The notes below the pieces were generated by a model. It was given only the letters and a program-made list of their open reading frames with translations, did no database searches and was not told where the DNA came from. Below, piece by piece: positions 35,230-45,434 of a stretch of DNA of 64,000 nt. The translations under genes and the position numbers were made by a program. The first letter of the stretch is position 1. Each line of letters starts with the position of its first letter. The DNA is taken from the NCBI GenBank assembly GCA_025201345.1, contig JAIXMG010000007.1:372001-436000 (forward strand), written 5' to 3'. Origin of the DNA: Thamnidium elegans. Lineage: Eukaryota > Mucoromycota > Mucoromycetes > Mucorales > Mucoraceae.

Positions 35230-36650
35230 AAAAAAAAAAAATACGCGACAACTGAAGTATATTTATCAATTGGGACATGTACGTTTGGGAATACATACAA
35301 GCGCGAGCCTTTATTATAGAATTAGCAAATCTAGCTGATATTTCTAACATAGTATTCAAATTGCCATTGTTGATTATTTTCAAATGTTTCTCATTATTAT
35401 ATACCTTTTCGATAGATTTCAGACAAAAAGATACGTTTACATTAGCATTATCGGGTAGTGATGAAGTTACATTTTTAAAGTCTAATAAATTAAGCTTCCC
35501 ATCGCCTTCAATTATACTTCAAGCTGCTTGTTGTAAAATGGCGGAGGCGATCTTTGCCTCCTTGTTGGTGATTAGCTTAACAGGAGGAGGAGTATATTCT
35601 TTTGAACCCGATAACAAGGGTAAAACTGGAGACGAAACCGCTCTATCAGGACTAATCGACAATTTCTTATCGGATTCAGAGTTGTTTGACTTATTAACTA
35701 AAAAATATTGTTCACTGTTAAAATTATAATCCATTCGTATTGCCCATTGATATGAAGTTTTATAAAATGTTCTTTATACAAATTGAAATAGTCCAGCTGA
35801 GCAGGACATCCACCGTTTGTATTCTGACCTTTTTTTTTGCTTCTTTTTTGGTTGAAACTTTTTAGTAGTGTTCATATATTCCACTCTGTAAAAGATCTTC
35901 GTACTTTTTAAGAGGCTCTTGCTTCTCCTTGTTAGCTTCTTTTAACAACAAATGTGTTCTTTTTTGCAGATTAGCCTTACCATAATAAAGGTTTTTAATA
36001 GTGTTGTTTCACATTAGCTAACATAACAAATATCTTATTTTCCTTAAAAACGGGAAGGATCTCCTTGTCTTCAATAATCTATATACTTCGGCTCTATTGA
36101 AATTTAACTCCACCCTTAAATCAAACACTATTAAGTAGTGCCGCTACTGTATTTTAACATGTTAGATATTGTAGGTGCCGTCCGTGCTACTAAAGGCACC
36201 CCTTTTTTGGTGATAGAAAAACGAGTCTTGATTGTGAAATTGACTCGGTTCAGGTATCCTTAGCGACTTGGTTTTTTTAACGAATAAGATACTAAGGAAA
36301 TGAATGAACAGCATAGTCAACTATTTGTAATGTAATAGCAACTTGTAAGAATTGTATAGGCTTTTAATCAGTAAATGATGTATGCGTTTACGATAAGCCA
36401 CTATCCTCAACTGCGACCAATGGAGCACATTGTGACTCGCCTAGTGTTGACTGGTTTGATTCATACACAAACAAGACCGAAGTTGCATCTCGTAGAGCTG
36501 TTAGAGAGAGGCAACTTTTGATAACACTATTTGAATGTTCTGGTGTGTTTTTTAAAAAATAATAGAAACAACTTGTGCCTCCAACTTTTGGTCAACCTTG
36601 AGTGAAAGCAAACACACTTCTTCTTCCCCGAGTATTAGCTTTAGTCCTCT
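35230..36650 (-). pseudogene. Decayed protein-coding gene of unknown family
   Basis: On the minus strand, protein-like frames succeed one another in the same direction and are broken by stops and frameshifts: 36647-36553 (LKLILGEEEVCLLSLKVDQ), about 36520-36390 (LFVYESNQSTLGESQCAPLV), about 36240-36130 (IKTRFSITKKGVPLVART), about 36000-35875 (KEANKEKQEPLKKYEDLL), about 35835-35735 (PAQLDYFNLYKEHFIKLH), 35734-35519 (YFLVNKSNNSESDKKLSI) and, after an in-frame TGA, 35518 downward (SIIEGDGKLNLLDFKNV). At least five lesions prevent expression as one protein, and simple introns do not repair them all. No domain was recognised. It may be a dead copy of a repeated, possibly transposon-borne gene. The plus-strand frame at 35277-35729 is its shadow. 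Confidence 0.6.
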
Positions 36651-36861
36651 AAAAACCTTTTTTTTCTCATAGATAAAAAAGTGTTTCTTTGTTTATTCAT
36701 TAAGAAAAAAAAAAAAGCTTATACCAGTATAAGGTGTGATTTGTGACTTTGAGGGTTGTTTTATGTTGAGAAGGAACGGAATGCGCTAATTAAATATTGA
36801 TCCAAATAGACCAAAAGGGCATAAACTAGTTCTTTACGTTTTTGCTCTCACTTTTATTAAT

Positions 36862-38378
36862 ATGGATAATGCTATTCAAAGCTTTGAATTAGGTCCAGAA
36901 AATGAACCGCAATTACTGAAACAGTTCAAGTCTTTTCAGCGGCAGTACCTTACCGTTTATCTAGCCGTAATGGGTAAATGGAATGGAATAAAAGCTATAA
37001 GTATCATCTCCACTAAGTACTTTTTTATTTTTATTTAGGCGCTGATTGGATTCAAGGACCTTACTTGTATAAACTTTACAATTCGTATAACCTTGACTTG
37101 ACTCAAATCGCAATGTTATTTTTAACAGGTTTTGTCAGTGGCGCTTTTGCAGGAACGGCAGTGGGAAGTTTAGCGGATACATGGTACAGTATGACAATAA
37201 TAAATAACACTTATTTTACACTTATTAAAAGAAAAAAAAACCCCCCAAAAAAGGGGACGTAAACGGATTTGTATAGTATTTTGTTGTACTATGCTTACAG
37301 CCATCTCGATTAGATTAATTAATAACTATGCTTTATTATTTCTGTCACACGTATTATCTGGACTTGCTACGGCTTTAATGTACAGCGTATTTGAATCTTG
37401 GTATGTTTCTGAACACACTAGTCGTGGTTTCCCTGCTGAGTGGCGCGCTCGTACATTCGCATTAGCTACCTTATTAAATAGTGTTGTTGCTATTTTAGCG
37501 GGTTTATTAGCTAATTCATTGGTGGATATTTGGGGATTTCGAGCTCCTTATATTGCATCCATGGGTTTAATTTGTTTTGTTGCTACCATGGTAGTTACAA
37601 CATGGACAGAAAACTACGGTAGTAATGAATCTGTAAGTATATATTAACCTTATACATCTATAATAGAAGCTTATTTTTTATATATATACTGTGTGTAGAC
37701 AAATGTTGATTTGTTAAAAACTTTGAAAGGTGGGTTATCAACTATGGTTAAAAGTAAAAATATTATGGTGATTGGTATTGCACAAACATTTTTCGAATGT
37801 GCAATGTATATATTTGTGCTGTTATACATTCCTGCTATTGAAAATGCTACAAAAGGAGGTGATTTACCATTTGGTTACTTATTTTCTACCATGATGGTTG
37901 CAGTGATGGTTGGATCCATGACTTTCCAGTTGTTTGAAAGACAAGCTAAAACTGGCCCTCGATTCTTTATGGAATGTAAAGAAGATAAATTATTAACGAT
38001 GGCGCTTGGTTTAGCTTCATGCGCTTTTATGGCTATGGCTTATCATGGAAATAGTTCGACTACTATTTTATTAATGTCATACCATTTGTTTGAATTCACT
38101 ACTGGTTTATATTATCCTTCTATTTCTTCATTGAAAGCAGAAGAAATTCCTGAAGAAACAAGAGCTGCTGTTATGACATTATTAAGAATTCCAATGAACT
38201 TAAGCGTTGGTATTATTATGTGGCATGTAAGTATAATTTAAATTGTGATTTTTACGTGTTTAACTGAAGTAATATTTTTTTTTAGGTGGAAGACATGTCA
38301 ACGGCCATGATGTTTTCTATCTGTGGTATAATGACTTCAGTTGGATGTTTCCTTGTAATTGCTTTTTATGGAAACTAA
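36862..38378 (+). CDS. MFSD5: MFSD5-type (molybdate-anion transporter) MFS protein
   Basis: Membrane carrier of the MFSD5 family, whose algal member MOT2 imports molybdate. Exons: 36862-36973, 37039-37183, 37254-37632, 37699-38226 and 38286-38378, giving 418 residues. The family signature GADWIQGPYLYKLYNSY in the first helix region is clear. It is followed by GRKRICIVFCCTML in the MFS loop 2-3, SGLATALMYSVFESWY and LLRIPMNL near the end. There are about 12 hydrophobic segments. The third exon begins after an A-rich acceptor (CCCCCCAAAAAAG), required to restore the GRKR block. It converges with MMTAG2, 64 bp apart. Confidence 0.9.
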
Positions 38379-38442
38379 TATTATAATCTTGTTTTTGAAA
38401 CATGTAAACAAAAACTATATTTAATAAATATTTAAATGAAAT

Positions 38443-39760
38443 TTATTCGAGAGTCTGTCTCTTACTAAAAGGAGAAAGTGATCTTTCTTTTGGTGGCGGT
38501 AATGGTTCATGGCGATCTCTAGATGTGTCACGGTGATTTCTAGGGGAATCATAACGCGCTCTAGGGGATTCACGACGTCCTCTAGGAGAATTACGACGTC
38601 CTCTAGGGGAATCACGGCGATATCTAGGGGAATCATGACGGTCTCTAGGTGAGTCACGACGACGTCTAGGTGAATCACGACGAGACTTACTAGACGACCT
38701 CTCACGACGACGGGAGTCTCTTTTATGGCTATGACGTTCCTCATCATCTTCATGTCTATCAGCACGAGGAGAACGTCTACGCTTGCGGCTTATATCATCA
38801 TCATCGTTTCTCCTACTGCGTCTTTTTTCATCTGGTGAATGGTGTCGACGATGATGTCTTGACGATCTCTCATCCTCTTCCTCGTCATCGCTATGATGAC
38901 GATTGTGTTTCTTTTTATCGCTTTTATGTTTATGATGTTTTTTATGGCTCTTCTTCTTCTTTTTATGTTCGTCGTGAATTGTTTCGGCAGCGGATGGTGC
39001 TACTGTAGCAGCAAATGATCGATTGTTATTATTCAAAACCTCTACGGCATTACTACCAGTTGCACCAGGTGTTCGACTCGATTTACCAAAACCTAAACCT
39101 TTTTCGGTTGCATCTGTTTGTGGTTGATCGTCATCGTCAGAATCATCGTCTCTGTTTAAAGCATGTTTTAAATCGTCTTGAGTAACATGACTCTCTAAAG
39201 TTTTCTTCTTTCTAACACCACTAAAAAAAAAAAAGAATAAAAAAAGTAAGTAATCAAGATGACAAAAAAATAAAAATAAAAAAATAAGAATATATATTTA
39301 CAGAGCTATAGCCATAGCTTCGGCTTCGGCTTCTTTAATTCTAGCTAATTCAGCTGCATTTGCTTTAGCTTTTGTATCGTCTTTTCCATCTTTAGCATAC
39401 CAAGTGAGATCTTTGCCTATATATACGTATTATGATTTTAGTTAAAAATAAACCAATATTATGCAGTTATTACCTTTTTGCCAACGACCGACAGGAGCCA
39501 TCAACGAGTGACCGAGATAATTCTCACGATGCTTATCACCTTTTACATCGTCCCAGTTAAACTAAAATGATAAGATACGTTGAATAATGAAATTACTTTT
39601 GCGGATATAAAAAAAGTAGTATCTTACCTGATCTTTACCTCCTCTAACACCTATATTATTTATAAATGAAATAAAAATGTAAGTATTATTAAACTTCGAC
39701 AGTAATAATAAAAATAAAAAAAAGAGAGAGTAAAATACCTCCTCTTGATGGATGAAACAT
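38443..39760 (-). CDS. MMTAG2-like nuclear protein with RS-type tail
   Basis: Homologue of multiple myeloma tumour-associated protein 2. Exons: 39760-39739, 39650-39628, 39561-39474, 39416-39302 and 39220-38443, giving 341 residues. The N-terminus assembled from four small exons reads [20 protein letters not shown], followed by [20 protein letters not shown] and DLTWYAKD, the defining MMtag domain. The remainder is low complexity: Lys/His-rich, then Arg/Ser/Asp with about ten RDSPRxRR-like repeats, resembling RS domains of splicing-associated proteins. The molecular role of this family is poorly defined; a nuclear RNA-related role is an inference from the RS tail. The 22- and 23-nt first exons are unusually small. 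Confidence 0.9.
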
Positions 39761-39847
39761 TATATGTTTTTGTTATAAAGTAAAAAGAGTAGTTGTGAAA
39801 TTTATTTTTTTATTTTTTTTTTTATGATTATTATTATTTGTGACGCT

Positions 39848-41348
39848 CTAATAATTGACAGCAGTTTTAATTGCATCATAACAACGAATCATACTAGGAA
39901 CATAAAACTTTTCATATACTAAAGGGAAAGGGGTATCCCAACCACATACACGTTGAATAGGAGCTTCCAAATTTAAGAAACAGTTTTCCATTACGGTAGA
40001 AGCGATTTCAGCACCAACACCGGCAGTCTTGGGAGCTTCATGAGAAACAACTAAGCGACCGGTCTTTCTAACGGACTCGACTACGGTCTCAACATCCCAA
40101 GGCATAATAGTACGTAAATCAATTAATTCACAACTTAAACCAGGCATATTCTTTTCTGCTAATTGAATTGCATTTTCAAGTGTATAGATTTGTGAACCAT
40201 AACCGATAACAGTGACATCTGTACCCTTTTTAATAACTTCTGCTTTACCTAATGGAAGTTCATAATCTGCAACAGGCACTTCTTCAACTATATACAGTAA
40301 TCATGTTTAGTATATATGCTGTAATAAATAATAATAATAATAATTTACCAGCAGCACGATAAAGAATTTTGGGTTCGAAAAAGATAACGGGGTTCCTATC
40401 TCTAATAGAAGCTAAAAGCAAACCTTTGGCTTGAATAGGACTTCTTGGTGTTACTACCTGTGTGTAACAATCATATGCGTGAGAAAAATTTCAAATTGTG
40501 AGAATTTTTTATATCTATTTTTTATAGTACCTTTAATCCAGGACAGTGAGTGAAAAATGCTTCAGGACTTTGAGAATGATAATGACCTCCATGTCCAACT
40601 GCAGATGAAGGTGAACGGATAGTTAAACCACCTACGTTAAACTGATTTCCAGATCTATAACGAAACTTGGCCGCTTCATTTACAAGCTTTTTTTGTTGTT
40701 GTTGTCGTTATTAGTTTCTTTTATCTACTTATTTATATATACAAATATACCGTACCTGATCAAAGGCAGGGAAAATATAATCTGCAAACTGGATCTCTGC
40801 AATAGCTGTATGTCCAACAGAAGCCATACCAACAGCAAAACCAGCAATACCCTGTTCTGTTAAAGGTGTATTGAAAACACGATCACGACCAAATTGTTCG
40901 GCCAAACCAGAAGTAGCTCTAAATACGCCACCAAAGGAAACATCTTCACCAAATACAACTAAAATTGATTTTTTTTAATTGTATGTTTCTTTTAAACTGT
41001 TATATATATAGTCAAATCTACCTGCTTTTTCATCTGTTGTTAATGCAATAGACATCGCATCATTTACTGCTTGAAATAAATTCATTTTTTTGGTTTCACC
41101 TATATTATATTATGTCAGATATAGTTACTAGTTAAGATAGTAGATATGAAGTACTTACTATTATTAGCACTCATATGAGCAAGCTCAGGAGAACGAAAGG
41201 CTTCAGTGGGTTCTCTCTTTAAAAGATTTGAATAAGCAACACCTTGTTGGATACCATCGTTTGCTTGTACGGCAGTAGCAGCATAAGACCTACTACTATT
41301 TAAAACCAAAGGTTTTAATACTTGAGGTCTAATTAATTTATTCATCAT
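39848..41348 (-). CDS. BCKDHB: Branched-chain 2-oxoacid dehydrogenase E1-beta subunit, mitochondrial
   Basis: Beta subunit of the thiamine-diphosphate E1 of the branched-chain keto acid dehydrogenase complex, acting in valine/leucine/isoleucine degradation in the mitochondrial matrix. Exons: 41348-41159, 41099-41022, 40958-40756, 40686-40531, 40457-40349 and 40287-39848, giving 391 residues (a second in-frame ATG lies at 41345). The N-terminus is a mitochondrial presequence ([20 protein letters not shown]). Conserved blocks are [78 protein letters not shown] and [18 protein letters not shown], which match BCKDHB rather than pyruvate dehydrogenase E1-beta. No other subunit lies in the window. 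Confidence 0.95.
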
Positions 41349-41391
41349 TTTTATTATATATTATTGTTAAATAGAAGAAGATATATATTAA

Positions 41392-41424
<33 letters not shown>

Positions 41425-41495
41425 AAAAAAAAAGAAAGTCTATTAAAATGAAAGCGTGGGAAATTTGAAGTGTATGTACAAAAAAAAGAGACTTC

Positions 41496-43385
41496 TTAGA
41501 TGATGACGTGTAGTTCGTTAAATTCAAAGTTATCAACAGATTTACATAGCAACAATATGGCACCAAATTGAATATCCTTTTCCCATAATTTTTCATCTTG
41601 AAATGATTTTCTTGCACTTGAATTTTTAACAATTTTCCATTTTTTTTCATTCATTTCAAAATTAGCAATAACTGCAGCTTCTTTAGTTGATAATCTTCTT
41701 AGTTGCTTTTTAACGTGTGGTGTTTTATGTATATGATAAAATCTCCACATCTCTGGTGCTGTTTCTTTCTTTCTTTCAATTTGACGATTATATCTTGTTG
41801 ATTCATAAAAAGAGAGTAGTGAAATTGGTATTTCAGATTTACCACGACTGCCACCTGGGTTTAAATGAAGTGAGTTTAATTTGATAGATTTAAACCTATG
41901 GTCTGGCATACGAATAACTATAAAAGCTGATCTACGGGGTTTTTCTTGTACACAATTTGATATCCATAAATCTTGTAAACTTGTACAAAATTGTGATATA
42001 TAATCCATTAAATGATTACCCAAAATAACCTGATTTAAATCTAATAGTTGTAACCTATACTTTTTTGATTTTTCATAGTTTTTACTTGTCGTCACCAATA
42101 CATTTAATAAGTGTAACTTTTCCAATTGTACAACATTTTCTAGTAATAAATCAAGTCTAATTCCATTCTTTAGTTGTATATCACAGTCCAATTTTAATTC
42201 AGTTAAATGTTTACAAAGTTTGAAATTTCTAAATAACGATATATCCGTCTTTTTACCAGTCCATGACCACTTTAAGTTTGCCTTTGATAATAAACCTGTT
42301 TGCACCGTAACTGATTTGAAGGATGAAACTGGATCAATTGTCGACCACCACGCATAATCTGTCATCTCTACTTTTACATTATTACTATGAATATCTGCAA
42401 TCTCTTGAAAAAATGCATCATACGGGAATGGAAATACAGATGTACTAATCTTTCTAAATATAATCTTCTTCAAAAATATACACAATTGTGCAAATCCCAT
42501 ACACGCATCCATAGATTGCTCATATAATTCAATCGTTACATTTTCGTTATAAAACCAGTCAAATGTAACGTCAAAATCCAAAACTTCAACGTGGTAAAAT
42601 GCCAAACTTAAAAACGTAATCATTTTCCAATTCTTGAGGTGAACGTCCTTTAACGTTAATGACACTGCTGATGTAAATAAGGGAAACGTTGTCGTAGATC
42701 CCATATCATGTTCGTCCAAAGGTAAAGTAACACAACCAAGTACAAGATGCTTTAATCTAGGCAATTGCGCTCCTAACGCCATCAACATTTTTACATTTAA
42801 ATTAACATGATTATTGCCTTGAATTTCAAGTCGTTCAAGTTTTGGCATGCGAGTCCAAATGGACGTGATCAAGTTATTATTCAAAATATAATCTAAACTT
42901 TCTCCACCAAGCGATAAATAAGTTAATTGAGAAGCAAGATTGTCAATGATGGGTTGAAACAAACTTTGTTTGGTTATGGTAGGTAATCTCTTTAGTTGTT
43001 TCATATTTGATAATTTATCGCTATATCGCATGTATTTCCAAAGTTTAGGCTCGAAATCCAATACTTGCAAGTGTCTAAATAAATCCGGAAAACTTTCTAA
43101 TTCATCGCGCGTTATTCCGACCGCATGTGGCTCCTTGTGAGTTCCTGTATCGTACGCAAACGTTAATTCCTTTACGTGATCACCAAGAGGATCCTCAATT
43201 TGACGAGATGCTTGAATAGTAGAATAAAATAACCGAAATTGATTACGGCTTCGAATGTGCACTTTGGTATATAACAAGTCTAGAAAGGGCCCATACCAAG
43301 CATAACAAACACGTATACAAGACCCTTGTTCTGGGAGTGTCAAGTATTCGCCTACTTGTTTAATAATCTCTGCTGGGAGATACAT
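41496..43385 (-). CDS. F-box protein with LRR-like repeats
   Basis: Probable substrate receptor of an SCF ubiquitin ligase. Intronless, 629 residues from the ATG at 43385. The open frame extends upstream to 43466, but that part is a Phe-rich leader translation and the F-box begins right after the chosen Met. Residues 2-47 fit an F-box (YLPAEIIKQVGEYLTLPEQG, then CYAWYGPFLDLLY). Downstream are irregular leucine-rich stretches (for example LKHLVLGCVTLPLDE, LTELKLDCDIQLKNG, LEKLHLLNVLVT) typical of fungal FBXL-type proteins. The C-terminal 120 residues are Lys-rich without a motif. Such families are expanded in Mucorales. Its target is unknown. Confidence 0.8.
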   Translation of the reverse strand: MYLPAEIIKQVGEYLTLPEQGSCIRVCYAWYGPFLDLLYTKVHIRSRNQFRLFYSTIQASRQIEDPLGDHVKELTFAYDTGTHKEPHAVGITRDELESFPDLFRHLQVLDFEPKLWKYMRYSDKLSNMKQLKRLPTITKQSLFQPIIDNLASQLTYLSLGGESLDYILNNNLITSIWTRMPKLERLEIQGNNHVNLNVKMLMALGAQLPRLKHLVLGCVTLPLDEHDMGSTTTFPLFTSAVSLTLKDVHLKNWKMITFLSLAFYHVEVLDFDVTFDWFYNENVTIELYEQSMDACMGFAQLCIFLKKIIFRKISTSVFPFPYDAFFQEIADIHSNNVKVEMTDYAWWSTIDPVSSFKSVTVQTGLLSKANLKWSWTGKKTDISLFRNFKLCKHLTELKLDCDIQLKNGIRLDLLLENVVQLEKLHLLNVLVTTSKNYEKSKKYRLQLLDLNQVILGNHLMDYISQFCTSLQDLWISNCVQEKPRRSAFIVIRMPDHRFKSIKLNSLHLNPGGSRGKSEIPISLLSFYESTRYNRQIERKKETAPEMWRFYHIHKTPHVKKQLRRLSTKEAAVIANFEMNEKKWKIVKNSSARKSFQDEKLWEKDIQFGAILLLCKSVDNFEFNELHVII

Positions 43386-43698
43386 TTGGCGAAAGAAAAA
43401 AAAAAGAAAAAAGAAGAAAAAAAAGAAGGTAAAAAGGGAAGACAAAAAATAAACAAAAAAATACACCGCGGCACGAGACTATAAAAATATATACACACAC
43501 GTATAAAAAAAATCATGTATAAAAATCATGTATTAGTTGATTTACTCAAAAAAAAAGTTACTTGTTGATATATATATATATATATGTATGTGTGTGTATA
43601 TACATATATATTCATTCATTATATTTGGTATATAGAGTTTAGTAAACAAACATTGTACAGGCATTTTGTAAAATAAAAAAAAGGAGACTTTATTTCAC
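43386..43698. other. Intergenic spacer
   Basis: Between the F-box gene start and the eS7 stop. It holds (TA)n/(TG)n-like runs (43567-43607) and an A-rich leader of the F-box gene. Nothing else was seen. Confidence 0.5.
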
Positions 43699-44334
43699 TT
43701 AAAACTCAACAGCAGTAGGAAATTCGAAAGTGACATCCTTACCGGTAAGCTTCTTGTAAATAGCAGAGAAAGAATCAATCTTATATTCAAGAGAGGTAGC
43801 GTCCTTGGAATCAAGGAAAACCTTGAGGGTCTTGGTACCATCGACCTTTTGACGAAGTCTCTTACCGACGATTTCGGTGGGGTAAACCATATCGTCCAAG
43901 ATAGCATCATGGACAGCAGTCAAGGTACGAGATCTAGGGCGAGGTTGCTTACCGTTGTTACGACGAGTGGGAACAGCCAAGATACGACGTTGAGCAACGA
44001 AAACAACGTGACGGTCAGAGAACTTCTTTTCGAGCTCACGAGTAAGCTTAGCTTGAACCTTTTGAACGAGCTTTTGAGTAGGAGCGGGGACGAATACAAC
44101 AATAGCCTTCTTACCAGCACCAAGTTCAATCTATATATATACAAATATATACAAAATATTAAAAGTCTGTTACCACTCATTTATATATGTGTATATATAT
44201 ACCTCCTTGGCAGCAGTGATGGTAACAAACTTGGATTCAGGAACAGAAGACTCTAAATCTAAAAGGGCTTGAGCAATAGAAAGCTCGAGTTCATCAGGTT
44301 GAGCACCAGCAAATTTAACAATCTTGGAAGTCAT
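43699..44334 (-). CDS. RPS7: 40S ribosomal protein S7 (eS7)
   Basis: Small-subunit ribosomal protein. Exons: 44334-44203 and 44130-43699, giving 187 residues, the standard eS7 length. Recognised by [20 protein letters not shown], the [20 protein letters not shown] region, [20 protein letters not shown] and [20 protein letters not shown]. Codon use is biased to C-ending codons, as in eIF3a, consistent with high expression. Confidence 0.97.
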
Positions 44335-44696
44335 GGTTGAAAAGCTATTATTTTAATTAGCATTATTTTTTGACAACATTTTTATAATTCTTTTTTATTT
44401 TTTTTATTTTCAATTTTTTTTTTTTTATTAAAAAAAGAAAAATAAAAAAGGTCGCCACACAGTTTACGCATAAAACATCCATCCATCCCCATATATCATT
44501 CAATTCTTTATAAAAATTATCCATTTGTTTTTTATTCAATTTTTATATTACATCCATCATTGATTTATGCGTAACTGCAGGCTCTTTTTCATTTGTTTAA
44601 ACATATTAAATTACATACACGTTGACGATATGAAAGGAGGATTCTCTACCGCACTGTGAAATCGAGCTTTACCTAAATCTCCCCACTAACGGACTT
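44335..44696. other. Intergenic: RPS7 promoter side
   Basis: 362 bp, AT-rich, with T/A tracts immediately before the RPS7 start (44385-44448). Nothing was recognised. Confidence 0.5.
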
Positions 44697-45142
44697 TTAA
44701 ATGGCTTTTTTTATTGACATAACTCTTCCTGCACTTGCTCCAACCACTGCTCCTCCATAGAACACAATGCCTGTTCTAACTAATAATTCTATACCCATCT
44801 TTAGTGTCTCAATTCGAATATTGGAATTTGCTGGCGCTTGAGCAAAGAATAATCTATGTCTTGTATTTGGCTTAAACATTAATTTACTCAATATACCGAC
44901 TGAACCAATTGTTCCTACTGTCGCCGCTACACTTGAGTTGGGCCCTTTCTCTTTTTTTTTTTTAGTGATAATATTTTAGTCTTTTTTATATGGACAATTT
45001 ATTATTAATATCAATTATTACCTGTCGTTTTGTTATTGCCACTCAAAGCTTGCGAAACACAATCATCTACTGTGTCAAATACTTTGGCCCAAGTAAAATA
45101 ACCAATAGGTAACCCGATAATAACTGGAACAAATAATGCCAT
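44697..45142 (-). CDS. Small membrane protein, unassigned
   Basis: Exons: 45142-45022 and 44950-44697, giving 124 residues. The N-terminus MALFVPVIIGLPIGYFTWAK is a hydrophobic segment that may be a membrane anchor or uncleaved signal. A second hydrophobic, Gly/Ala-rich segment (RTGIVFYGGAVVGASAGRVM) is at the C-terminus, followed by SIKKAI. The middle is basic and polar. The gene model is supported by frame continuity across an intron whose acceptor is preceded by an A tract rather than pyrimidines. No family was recognised; a mitochondrial or ER membrane location is a guess. Confidence 0.6.
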
Positions 45143-45434
45143 AATGATAATAGAGAAAGGATAAAAAAGTGAATTATAACATCATCATCAACACCCCCGC
45201 CTTTTAGTTTCTATTTTTTTTTTAGTGTGACTTTTACTTGTAATGTATTACGTATTAATCATTTTATTATTGTTTATAAAAGGATGGTGTAAAAAGGGAA
45301 AACTATAAGTAGTGTTTTGTCTATAAATTGATGAAAAAAGTAAGTGTATTGTACAAAAAAATGCATGAAAAAAAAATAGAAAACGGAAATGAAATATGTA
45401 TAAGAAAAGGTATAAATGTTCTTTTTTTTTTTTT

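Noticed and set aside
35277..35729. 150-codon plus-strand frame
   Set aside because: It lies antisense to the decayed minus-strand gene, whose adjoining segments continue in one direction on both sides.
43386..43466. N-terminal extension of the F-box protein
   Set aside because: It encodes a Phe-rich run from an A-rich leader; the F-box starts directly after the Met at 43385.
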